Part shown: in pieces, positions 8,341 to 16,340 of the stretch
Numbering within the stretch: position 1 is the stretch's first letter
How the letters are laid out: every line of letters begins with the position of its first letter
Assembly (NCBI GenBank): GCA_022821545.1
Contig: JAJEDJ010000027.1
Span: 1-64,000 of the forward strand
Direction of reading: 5' to 3'
Origin: Caldilineaceae bacterium
GTDB taxonomy: Bacteria; Chloroflexota; Anaerolineae; Caldilineales; Caldilineaceae
DNA length: 64,000 nt
Made by a program: the position numbers and the translations under genes
The notes under the pieces: generated by a model
What the model saw: the letters and a program-made list of their open reading frames with translations, nothing else
What the model was told of the DNA's origin: nothing
Databases searched by the model: none

Positions 8341-11300
8341 ATGACGGAAAACATTGATGTCGTATCGCTACTTAAACGCCCAGAAGGAGAGACACTTGAC
8401 TTCAAGGCGACTAATTACAACCTGTCGGATAGTAAAAGTAAACGGAGCTTCGCCAAGGACCTCGCAAGTCTTGCAAACACCCCCAGAGACGGCGATGCGT
8501 ACCTGATTCTGGGGGTTAAGGAACAGGGTGACGGCAGTTATAAGCCACTCGGTATCAATAAGCCTGTCGACGACGCCGATCTGCAGAGCGTGGCGGAAAG
8601 TCTGCTTACCCCCTGTCCTCGTTTTCAGCACCAAGTTATCCGGCACGGCGGCGTTCTCCTGGAATTGATCACCATCCCCATAGGGCGATCCCCGGTTGCG
8701 CCCAAAAGAACGCTGGATAATGGTTTTACAGAAGGGACAATTTACTTCAGGCGCGGGTCTCAAAATGCCGTCGCTTCAATGGATAAAGTTAGACATATTG
8801 TAGAGTGGTTTCAAGGCCAAATCAGTCTCGCCGAGTTCAACGAGCAGACAACATTTCTACACAAGAACCTTGATGCCGATGCGTTGCTTCTCGGTCCGGT
8901 CCAAGCGCTTGGCCTCACATCCGATGTCGAGGAGGCCGCCCAGAGTTTATCATCTGGAGATCTAGCAAACGCCGCGGCCGGCTATGCGAGGGTTGCCGAG
9001 AAACTTCGTAAGCGATTTCCGGGACATGCTGATCGATTTGAGGAGTTGCATGCCACGACTTTGAAGGCGGCCGGAAAACCGGACGAGAGTCATGATCTGC
9101 TGATGAAGATCGCTATTCGCAGGCTTTTTGAGCGGCCCGAACCGCGACTTTCCCCAAGTGTGAGGCGTGCTCTTGAAGAATTGTATGACGAAGTCGACGA
9201 AGTCAGACGGGCCCGAGGGGGCGCCCTTATTTTCTTTGGAATATGTCACGAAAATCCTTGGACACTTCAAAAGCTTGTAGAGTGCTTCGACAATCTGGAT
9301 TCGAGCGATGAGTACGCGCCTTTCATTGCAGTGCTTCTTGCGGAGGCTGCGCTTGCTATCAATGACTTTCAAACCGTGTTGGACCGTCGTGAGTCTCTGC
9401 AAAAGGCGGGAACCAGAGGTGATACTTCAATTGAATTGCGGGTGTGTGCCGCATTAGGTGATGCCGGCGCGGATGACGTGTGGCTCAATCTTATCAAAAA
9501 AGCTGAGGCCTTCCGACTTTCGGCCCCTGAAGGGACTTACGTTTGCCTTCGGGGTGCTCGGTGGTGTGCGTTGAAGGGACAGATGGACAAGGCCGAGTCT
9601 CTCTACCGCTTAGCGATGAAGCTCGGTTCAGAGGCGGGGCTCGATTTGGATGTCGAGAACGCCCTCTGGTCCCTCAATATCATCTATGCTCTTGACTTTC
9701 CCGCGGCAGACTTCTTTGAAACGCACGATTTAGCGCTGTCCATTGAAGGATCGCACTCATACGTGAAGGCAAACTCACGAACACCGTTGCATTCGTTTCA
9801 ATACACTGCAATTGGGAAATTGCCCGACGCACGTCTGTGGACACAATACTGGTTACTTGAGTCTATACGCAGTGGATGCCTCCGGGACGAACGTGAAGCG
9901 CACGCGAACCTCGCGCGGATTTTCGATCAGGCTAACGAACCTCTTCTAGCTCTTAAACATGCCGTCCTCGGCGGTTCACAGGATCTCGTCAAGGAACTGG
10001 CTCTTAAAGTCAGTGAATGGCCGGAGTTTCTCGCCAACGCGGTGGGCAGTGATGCGCCTTGGGTACGAAGAGCAGCCTTCTTAGCTCTCGAAAGTGTCGG
10101 CGACTTTGCACCTCCCGAGGTGGCGCGCGAGCTTGTTTCTGGGCTTCTATGTCGGCTCCGCATCGACTCAGGTGACGAACAAGAGGTTCCGATCTTACTC
10201 AATGCACTCGGGGCGATCATCCTGGAGGCCACTGACGATGACCTTGAACAACTCATACCTATTCTTGAGCAGGCAGCTGAACATGAGCCCGATAAGTACC
10301 GGCTTACCGATCCAGGCGTAATGGCTATAGCTGCGCGTTTGTATCGGTTCCGGCCAACATTCAGGCAGCAGGCCGCCTCGATTCTCGGAGAAATGGCGGT
10401 CGGTGCCCACACGGGCAAGTGGGCACCGACGCTCGAGGCGTGTGGAGACGACAAGAGGGATCTCATCGAGGCATTTGAGCGAGTCGCTGAACGTGAGAAT
10501 CTCGATCCCACTAGACCATTGTCCGACTTAGGACATCTGACTGCTTCTACACGTACGCTTTGGTCGCAACGGATGCAGTCCGTTACTGAACGTCCTTCGG
10601 GAGAGCGGTCTGAACATGCCTTTGGTACTAGGTCCGGCATCCCCGTCGCATTTCTTCAGGAGCAGGATACGGCAGATGTTCTCCGGTACGTCGAAAAGTT
10701 GGTCGCGATTGGCACCGCCGAAAACGAGACGGTTATCACTCGAACTGCCGCGCTTGGCGCGGCGGCCCAAGCCATAGATGTGCTTACAGACGAGGGAAAG
10801 GGGCAAATCTTCGGGCGTGTCCGACCACTTGTAGAACAGCCGGTCCGTATTTCCGAAGTGGATCGTTATTTCGCCAGTTCTCAGCACCCGCTCAGTCGTA
10901 ACCGGATAAACTTCGGAAGCGCAACCAATGTGCAAGAAACGGCCGGATGGCTTTTAGGGCGCGCGGCAACAAGTCCAGGAGAATGTTTCTTCATGGAGAA
11001 GGTTGCTATGGAATGGATTGGGTCGGATGAACCGGAGCTCCAACAAACTGGGGCCTCGATCCTCACCCTGCCGAACTTCTCTTCCTGTAAGATCCAATGT
11101 GTTGAGCTAGTCAAGCACAAGAATCCATTGGTCCGCAGCGTAGCTGTCCGGGCTGCTGTCACTCAATCGAAACTGGATGAAACCGCGTTCGAACAGTTGG
11201 CATCTGATCCGGACCGAAGGGTGCGAATAGAAGTCGCACAAGCTCTCCAGCCTGTCCGCTCGAAGGCCCCCGATTTATACGAACGGATTCGAGCGCGTTT

Positions 11301-11352
11301 GAAAACCGATTCGAGCGCAATCGTGAGAGTTTGTGCTTCGACGCTTCTGTAG
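8341..11352 (+). CDS. Schlafen/AlbA_2-type protein with long helical-repeat C-terminus
   Basis: This 1003-aa protein starts with an AlbA_2 (Schlafen-like, putative DNA-binding or nuclease-related) domain at about residues 5-150. The family pattern is visible: EGETLDFKATNYNL, then FAKDLASLANTPRDGDAYLILGVKE, and a final YFRRGSQNAVAS. The remaining 850 residues are almost entirely alpha-helical, with TPR-like repeats at about 190-560 and HEAT-like repeats from about 560 to the end (for example RRAAFLALESVGDFAPPEVA and VRSVAVRAAVTQSKLDE). GGAGA lies five bases before the ATG. It is divergent from a type I restriction operon and lies in a defence island. A role in phage sensing or nucleic-acid attack is inference, and I recognise no named system with this architecture. 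Confidence 0.78.
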   Translation: MTENIDVVSLLKRPEGETLDFKATNYNLSDSKSKRSFAKDLASLANTPRDGDAYLILGVKEQGDGSYKPLGINKPVDDADLQSVAESLLTPCPRFQHQVIRHGGVLLELITIPIGRSPVAPKRTLDNGFTEGTIYFRRGSQNAVASMDKVRHIVEWFQGQISLAEFNEQTTFLHKNLDADALLLGPVQALGLTSDVEEAAQSLSSGDLANAAAGYARVAEKLRKRFPGHADRFEELHATTLKAAGKPDESHDLLMKIAIRRLFERPEPRLSPSVRRALEELYDEVDEVRRARGGALIFFGICHENPWTLQKLVECFDNLDSSDEYAPFIAVLLAEAALAINDFQTVLDRRESLQKAGTRGDTSIELRVCAALGDAGADDVWLNLIKKAEAFRLSAPEGTYVCLRGARWCALKGQMDKAESLYRLAMKLGSEAGLDLDVENALWSLNIIYALDFPAADFFETHDLALSIEGSHSYVKANSRTPLHSFQYTAIGKLPDARLWTQYWLLESIRSGCLRDEREAHANLARIFDQANEPLLALKHAVLGGSQDLVKELALKVSEWPEFLANAVGSDAPWVRRAAFLALESVGDFAPPEVARELVSGLLCRLRIDSGDEQEVPILLNALGAIILEATDDDLEQLIPILEQAAEHEPDKYRLTDPGVMAIAARLYRFRPTFRQQAASILGEMAVGAHTGKWAPTLEACGDDKRDLIEAFERVAERENLDPTRPLSDLGHLTASTRTLWSQRMQSVTERPSGERSEHAFGTRSGIPVAFLQEQDTADVLRYVEKLVAIGTAENETVITRTAALGAAAQAIDVLTDEGKGQIFGRVRPLVEQPVRISEVDRYFASSQHPLSRNRINFGSATNVQETAGWLLGRAATSPGECFFMEKVAMEWIGSDEPELQQTGASILTLPNFSSCKIQCVELVKHKNPLVRSVAVRAAVTQSKLDETAFEQLASDPDRRVRIEVAQALQPVRSKAPDLYERIRARLKTDSSAIVRVCASTLL

Positions 11353-11673
11353 CGATGAAACATGCGCTCATAAGGTTGTAGCCGGCCGGCTGCCGTGAAT
11401 CGCTACCTGGGCCCGTGTCCCTGCTGTCGCCTTGAGGCGGCTCCTGGAGCAGGCATCAGCGCGGCGTGGCTACGTCCTGCGCCACACTAGGTGCCTCGTG
11501 TTTGGGGTTGCGCGCGGTGGTGGGATACGATCAAGGCATGCGCTACAAAGGGTCTTAATTGGTATTGGTGGGAGATTACGGAACGCGCAACGAAGACGAG
11601 GTGTTTTCATGGGAAGATGGGAGAGGAAGAGCCGGAGGGCAAGAAAGCAGCGAAGAAACGCTTCGACGATGAA
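11353..11673. other. intergenic stretch, no gene recognised
   Basis: No recognisable protein is encoded between the AlbA-type gene and the insertion-sequence end. A few short frames are open but lack family resemblance or ribosome-binding sites. Confidence 0.4.
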
Positions 11674-11830
11674 TGAAGTGGGCCCCAAAAACTGGACCGC
11701 AAGCTAAGGTTTATAGTGGAGCAATTCACCAAGCCTATGGAGGGGCAGAACGATGGTCAAGAAACGGCGGCGACACACGGCGGCCTTCAAGTTCCGGGTT
11801 GCGCTGGAAGCGCTTGAAGGCAGGAAGATC
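11674..11830 (+). mobile_element. 5' remnant of an IS3-family insertion sequence
   Basis: The segment begins with TGAAGTGGGCCCCAAAAACT, resembling IS3-family terminal repeats. About 80 bases later an ATG (11753) opens the N-terminus of an IS3 OrfA, MVKKRRRHTAAFKFRVALEA, the typical start of the helix-turn-helix transposase subunit. After about 25 codons the resemblance stops and the sequence joins the body of a DUF2442 gene on the other strand. OrfB and the right end are missing, so this is a one-ended, immobile fragment. Confidence 0.7.
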
Positions 11831-11947
11831 GGAATATGGAATGAGACCCTTTGCACCGTCGGCGAAGCTGAGTTCGATTCCGTGTTTCAAGAGGCTGGCG
11901 ACCGTCATCATGCGATTGGCGTTTTTGACGAGAACGGCGTCAATCAT
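11813..11947 (-). pseudogene. DUF2442 gene truncated by the IS3 remnant
   Basis: From an ATG at 11947 the minus strand encodes MIDAVLVKNANRMMTVAS followed by IELSFADGAKGLIPYSDLPAF, a recognisable DUF2442 core. After about 45 codons the frame enters insertion-sequence DNA and becomes meaningless until a stop at 11735. It is a second DUF2442 copy in the window, not closely similar to the one in the hsd operon. Upstream is a 51-codon gene rather than a DUF4160 gene. Confidence 0.55.
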
Positions 11948-11982
11948 CAGTTCCCCTGATTGCGCTGTCGTTAGCCATCCGA

Positions 11983-12138
11983 CTACTCTTTCTTTACGGA
12001 CATCAGAAATTCACGGTGTGTCAATTCCGCTCTGTCAATCGCTTGGATCGCGTCGCTGAACTGGTGATCCAAACGCTTGCAGACAATCTCCGCGCGCCGC
12101 TTATCGGCGTCCGTACAGAACAGTTCAAGTTTACTCAT
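11983..12138 (-). CDS. 51-aa hypothetical protein
   Basis: This short frame opens with MSKLELFCTDADKRRAEIVC and is followed by a predominantly helical, charged remainder ending MSVKKE. An AAAGG lies about ten bases before the ATG, and the composition looks like a real small soluble protein. It ends 35 bases before the truncated DUF2442 gene in the same direction, so the two may have formed a small operon before the insertion. I do not recognise the family; a small partner or antitoxin-like role is speculative. Confidence 0.5.
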   Translation of the reverse strand: MSKLELFCTDADKRRAEIVCKRLDHQFSDAIQAIDRAELTHREFLMSVKKE

Positions 12139-12264
12139 CTTTAGCGCCTTTCCATGCTGGTGATTCGTTGTTGCCGACCTTCTATTCTACCAGCTTGGTT
12201 AAGCGCTCACTTACTCCGAATTCAGGTTAAGCAGGTAGTTCCCTTTTTCCCCGACTAGCCTCGC

Positions 12265-12885
12265 TTATCCTTTCGGATCTTCCTGCGTCGGCGCAGTGAG
12301 CGTTGCCGGAGCTTTTGCCGTTAAAGAGACTTCTAGCTTTACCGAGGCGCGCACCTCTATTGCCTCCCGAGTTCGAGCCAGCTCCGCTGCCAACAGTTCC
12401 TCGTCGGGCAAGGCAGTTCGGTACTCAGCAGCAAGAACTTCGTTCGCCAATCCCTCTAGTGCATACCGCGCCAGCGCTTCATTCTTCTCCGAGCAGAGAA
12501 TCAGTCCAACCGGCGGGTTTTCCCCCTCCCTGCCCCGATTCTCCCGGGCATAGTTCAGATAGAAGTTCATCTGTCCCGCGTCCGCGTGGGAAAAGCTCCC
12601 GATCTTCAAATCGATAACTGATTTGCCGGTTAAGCTGACGAACTGACCGCCCTCCTCGCAATGCCTCTTTTTCATAGAATTCACGCGCATGCACGTTCCT
12701 TACCGATAGCAACCGCACGTAGGCAGACCATGGCAAAGGGAAGGCAGTGAGAAGCTCTCTAAAGCGCACTTCGATCGAATTGCCGTTAGATTTGCCAGAC
12801 ACTGTCTGGCAAATCTTGTCTGAAGGGTAGCTTATGTAGAAGAGACGCATGTTATGAAGATTCTGACGGGAAAACCCGCGTCCAT
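12265..12885 (-). pseudogene. YhcG/DUF1016 nuclease gene with internal deletion and frameshift
   Basis: Two out-of-frame parts of one YhcG protein remain. The N-terminal part has GRGFSRQNLHNMRLFY, then FPLPWSAYVRLLSVRN and SVRQLNRQI. The C-terminal part has VIDLKIGSFSHADAGQMNFY, NPPVGLILCSEKNEALARYAL and AAEYRTALPDEELLAAEL. The junction is near 12620, where about 150 residues of the PD-(D/E)XK nuclease core have been deleted and the frame shifts. YhcG proteins are predicted nucleases frequent in defence islands and close to type I restriction genes. This copy cannot be functional. Confidence 0.75.
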
Positions 12886-12951
12886 TTGCACTGCCGTGCG
12901 CAATGTTCCAGCAGTCCCTGGAATGCCGCCCGGCCCGCCTGTGCTGCAAAG

Positions 12952-13626
12952 TTATTTCCCAAGGTTCTCCAATTTACCAAGCCACTCTGCAAAATGAGGG
13001 CATGCCGAGCGCAGCGTCGGCAGCCCGATCTGTCCGGCCACGATAGGTCCAACAGAATTCTTCCAGGAATTATAGTTTAAGAGTTCCTGGTTGATTCGTT
13101 TCGACGGTGGGTTATCGTCGTTGACAAGCTCAGGAGACTGAAACTGCGAAGCCATGGCCACCAGATTCGATATTCCTTCAACGCAGTCGTCATACTGAGA
13201 CTCAAATTTTTGCGGATCGGAGAGCAAGAGTGCCTCGAATTCGTACAATTGTATATAGGGAAAAAAACGCGAATCACCGATGTCCTCTGCCAAGGCATCT
13301 TCCAATGTCTGCACGCGCCGATAGGGGTCGTTGTGCGAAGCGGCTACGGCGTAGCCGGGGAAATCATTGGGTAGCTGGTAGAGATCGAACATTGTGGTGA
13401 AGCGGACGTCCATGTCACTGTGCTGGCTAAGCAGGAGACGTATGTCTCTTTCTGGCTTGGTATAGTTGCCAATGCCACCACGGTGGGTGAAGTTGGGCGA
13501 TTCCCTTGTAGTAACCACCAAGACATGAACGTCGAGAGAAAAGCGGGCCAGATGCGGTTTCAGAGTATGATTGACAAAGGTTGCTTCTGTCTGTCCTTCG
13601 GCTATGATGTGCAACGTCACATCCAT
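12952..13626 (-). CDS. DUF4276 (TOPRIM-like) protein, partner of an AAA ATPase
   Basis: The start MDVTLHII at 13626 shares one base with the stop of the upstream ATPase gene (TGATG), which decides against the in-frame ATG 33 bases upstream. The 224-aa product matches DUF4276: IIAEGQTEATFVNHTLKPHL near the N-terminus (the EGxTE element resembles the acidic motif of TOPRIM-type nucleases such as OLD and RloB), a central FPYIQLYEFEALLLSDP block, and a C-terminal helical part. Two-gene modules of an AAA ATPase followed by DUF4276 are found in prokaryotic defence islands. The nuclease assignment is inferred from family resemblance. Confidence 0.8.
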   Translation of the reverse strand: MDVTLHIIAEGQTEATFVNHTLKPHLARFSLDVHVLVVTTRESPNFTHRGGIGNYTKPERDIRLLLSQHSDMDVRFTTMFDLYQLPNDFPGYAVAASHNDPYRRVQTLEDALAEDIGDSRFFPYIQLYEFEALLLSDPQKFESQYDDCVEGISNLVAMASQFQSPELVNDDNPPSKRINQELLNYNSWKNSVGPIVAGQIGLPTLRSACPHFAEWLGKLENLGK

Positions 13627-14732
13627 CAGGGGCGTCCCCCGATTACGTTCTTTTCCCACAGTTCAGAAAGGGAATACTCTTTGAGCCATTCATCTAGCGC
13701 CTCGCTACTCTCCTGGCGTCGGAAGACCGACTCACGGCCTTCGCGCTCGACAACGACGATGTCGCCCAGATCGAAACGATCGACGAAAGCCGTCGATTGG
13801 GTGGCGACAATAACCTGTACCTTTTGAGAGACAGCGCGAATCAACCCGCCTATCACATCGATGGCTGCGGGGTGGAGCCCCAGTTCCGGTTCGTCTAGGA
13901 TAAGAATATCCGGCAACATCTCTTCCGGTTGCAAGAGCAGGGTGACAAGGGCAATGGCGCGCAACATTCCGTCCGAGGCCTGTGAAACGTCAAAAATCAC
14001 GTCGCTGTTGCTTTCGCGCCAAGCGAGTATCAGCCTTCCGCTTTCGGATATCAGTTCAAAATCAAGAAAAAATGGCAGGAACAGTCGTATGTGATCGACG
14101 ATGCTTTGGTAGCGACGTCTTTCCTCTCTCTTCAGGTTAAACAGGAAAGGAGCGATATTAGCTCCATCCTCTCTCAAAGAAAAGTTGTCGATTGCATCCC
14201 ATTTGGTGCGAATATTCGCTGTCGCTGACGTATTATGAAACTGGTAAACGACTATCTTTTGAAGAAGATCAATGATGTCGTTCACTCTATAGTCTTCAGA
14301 TAATTGGGAAAGGAGTTGCGGCGCGTGATGACCGGTTCCCAATGAATGCCAGGGCACGGCTTCGCCCCCAACTCCACGATAACGCTCTTCGGAAAAAATC
14401 AAAGTGTCGCTGGCCGCGAAGGTTAAGAGAAACTCGTACTCATTTTCTCCTGAGCCGCTACGTATTGTGAGTTGAGCTTCAATCTTATGAGTGACGGCCG
14501 GCCCATCGAGCAGGAGCCTGCTCGCGCCCCCTTGTTGGGCAACATAGGCTTGAAAAAAGAAGGGGTCGATCAGCATTTTGTTCAGCATGCTAAAGAAAGA
14601 GATGAAATTGGACTTGCCAACTCCGTTGGGCCCAATGAGCACGGTCAGAGAACCGGGCTGGAAACCGTCCAGCTCGCGAATCGTCTTGAACCCTTTGAGG
14701 CTGATGCTTTCAAGCCTGCCTCTCATACGCAA
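13626..14732 (-). CDS. AAA15-type (SMC/OLD-like) ATPase
   Basis: This 368-aa ABC/SMC-type ATPase has Walker A GPNGVGKS at residues 34-41, the signature-like SDGMLR at 253-258 and Walker B LILDEPE at 277-283, followed by a switch region (IVATQSTAFVD). It opens with the typical RxxxLKGFKTI motif. These ATPases act as sensors or motors together with a linked nuclease. The next gene, DUF4276, overlaps its stop, so the two form one module. The architecture resembles RloAB or AbiL-type pairs, but subfamily assignment needs a profile search. The gene looks intact. Confidence 0.86.
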   Translation of the reverse strand: MRMRGRLESISLKGFKTIRELDGFQPGSLTVLIGPNGVGKSNFISFFSMLNKMLIDPFFFQAYVAQQGGASRLLLDGPAVTHKIEAQLTIRSGSGENEYEFLLTFAASDTLIFSEERYRGVGGEAVPWHSLGTGHHAPQLLSQLSEDYRVNDIIDLLQKIVVYQFHNTSATANIRTKWDAIDNFSLREDGANIAPFLFNLKREERRRYQSIVDHIRLFLPFFLDFELISESGRLILAWRESNSDVIFDVSQASDGMLRAIALVTLLLQPEEMLPDILILDEPELGLHPAAIDVIGGLIRAVSQKVQVIVATQSTAFVDRFDLGDIVVVEREGRESVFRRQESSEALDEWLKEYSLSELWEKNVIGGRP

Positions 14733-14803
14733 TTTGGCCCCTGCTTCCTCATGCCGTGCTCACTCACCGGCAACTCTCTTCCATGCATTCTCCATAGTAT
14801 ACC

Positions 14804-15080
14804 TTACGCTTGCCGGTGCTCCATCCTGATCTGTTGAGCTATCGCGTGCATATCCAGCTTGCCCGTGACCATGTGGGAAATCAGGCGAGCCCGGTATTCC
14901 CACATGAGTTCGACCTGACAGCGGGTGTTGGCGATGGCGGCGGTGACTTTGTCGAGATGAGTGGCGATGACGGACTGTTCCGGAAGGGATGGGACGGACA
15001 ATCGCGCGGGTTTGATTGCTTCGTGCGTGAGGCCAAAACGAGTGACACCGTTAGCAGTTACCCGAACACTTACGAACAAC
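14804..15080 (-). pseudogene. 3' relic of an hsdS gene
   Basis: The minus strand encodes an HsdS C-terminus: NGVTRFGLTHEAIKPARLSV, then PSLPEQSVIATHLDKVTAAI and EYRARLISHMVTGKLDMHAI. The conserved LPEQ, helix and VTGKLD elements are clear. It covers about one conserved region and the end of a second recognition domain, and the rest is missing. The upstream part has been replaced by the TIR gene, whose end overlaps the open frame. Its sequence differs from the other hsdS relic, so it comes from another restriction system. Confidence 0.75.
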
Positions 15081-15089
15081 GCACTGCAT

Positions 15090-15875
15090 TTACGACTCGT
15101 GAAGGTCATCCTTGACTACATCAGCGATTTCAGTTGCGATCTGATCGATCGTGAATTGTGATGTGCTTCGTGCCAGTTTGTCGGCGAGCGTGGGGCTGTG
15201 AGCTATAATTTCGCTTCTGGTTATATTATGCCAAAGTGGAAGTATCACTTGCTTACCTGTTCCCGCCTTTGTTACGAGCCCGTCCAATTCATACTGAGGC
15301 CATTCCTTCGCAAAGAACGAGGGTGAAATGATGACTACGCCGAATCTGCTGCTGGCAACACCAGTATCAATTTTTCGCCGCAGACTGTCCCCAATCCTGA
15401 GTTCAAATTCGTCGTACCATACCCGCAGCCCTTCGGCATCAAGAGCTATAGCAAGCGGGCGGGCCACTTCCTCTTTGTCCTCAGTGGCATGTGAGATAAA
15501 CACGTCAAAGTAGTCATCTGAATTTATCAAATCCGACGCTGCATGAACAGGTTGCACGAGGGAAGATAGTGGCCCTGGGTTGTATTCAGGTAGCGGCGAC
15601 AAAGTTTCATTAGGGATAACGCGAACAGAGGATCTGGTTGTACCTCTTAATCCTTGCATATCCACAACAACGTACCAAGTGCCCGAATGTGGAATTGGAA
15701 TTCGTGTAGGGGATCTTTTGACCAAGCCGCCATAGTACCTATGCTTACGCCCGGACCGATAATCCTGGTAATTCATGCTGTCGAGTAACCTCACGTTGGC
15801 TGCATTTCCTGACAACGTTACTTCAACCTCATCGCCGCGCTGTCGGTGGCCAAGTTGGTAGTAATTGTATTTCAT
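15090..15875 (-). CDS. DUF1883-TIR domain protein, probable NADase-type defence effector
   Basis: This 261-aa protein has two domains. Residues 1-95 are DUF1883 (MKYNYYQLGHRQRGDEVEVT start, IPIPHSGTWYVVVDMQGL strand). Residues 121-255 are a TIR domain with DVFISHA at 124-130, a box-2-like VWYDEFELRIGDSL segment, and the candidate catalytic glutamate E196 in SPSFFAKEWPQYELDGL. Bacterial TIR domains with this glutamate degrade NAD+ and serve as abortive-infection effectors. What DUF1883 senses is not known to me. It is flanked by an hsdS relic and an AAA/DUF4276 pair, consistent with a defence island. No partner gene for a Thoeris- or CBASS-like system is adjacent, so it may act alone. Confidence 0.85.
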   Translation of the reverse strand: MKYNYYQLGHRQRGDEVEVTLSGNAANVRLLDSMNYQDYRSGRKHRYYGGLVKRSPTRIPIPHSGTWYVVVDMQGLRGTTRSSVRVIPNETLSPLPEYNPGPLSSLVQPVHAASDLINSDDYFDVFISHATEDKEEVARPLAIALDAEGLRVWYDEFELRIGDSLRRKIDTGVASSRFGVVIISPSFFAKEWPQYELDGLVTKAGTGKQVILPLWHNITRSEIIAHSPTLADKLARSTSQFTIDQIATEIADVVKDDLHES

Positions 15876-16152
15876 ATCAGCCGACTCCCATCATAGCTCG
15901 ACGGCACCCGGCCCCGGCGCGAGCAGAGCGGCGCAGCGTTCTCATCAGTTGCCTCCAGGTGGGACATTTTGCCCGCGGACTACCGTACACCATTGCGACA
16001 TCGTTGACAAGAGCAGCCACTCCAAACACCCAACCTTTTCCCAAACCCAGGAGAGCTGTGGAGCGTCGGGAGATTTTTTGTCTGGTCGGCAAGGTGGTAC
16101 AGTCAACAGGAGTTGTTTGGAAGCGAGAAAGCAAATTGACGGGGAACCGGTG

Positions 16153-16181
16153 TTGACACCGGCGCCGGCTGGCGCTATACT
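16153..16181 (+). promoter_or_regulatory. sigma-70-type promoter of the importer operon
   Basis: TTGACA (16153-16158) and TATACT (16176-16181) are separated by exactly 17 bases, 160 bases before the binding-protein start. The same arrangement occurs at the zur gene. Confidence 0.8.
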
Positions 16182-16187
16182 GTGCCT

Positions 16188-16207
16188 TGTTGCGAATTTT
16201 CGCAACA
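16188..16207. promoter_or_regulatory. Zur-type operator (copy 1)
   Basis: TGTTGCGAA and TTCGCAACA form a perfect 9-bp dyad around two bases, starting six bases after the -10 box, so bound protein would block transcription initiation. It matches the dyad before the Fur-family gene at 18 of 20 positions. AT-centred dyads of this size are typical of Fur-family operators. Assignment to Zur is inferred from the linked regulator and zinc genes. Confidence 0.75.
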
Positions 16208-16340
16208 GTAAAAATTATCATTTACTACAATCATTTCCCACAATGCGACGGAGGGCATTGCAGCGACTGCCGCAGCTCTGCCGGCTCCTGAGGCCAATTG
16301 TGGGGGCACACACCGCCAGTCTGACGAAAGGGACCCGCAG

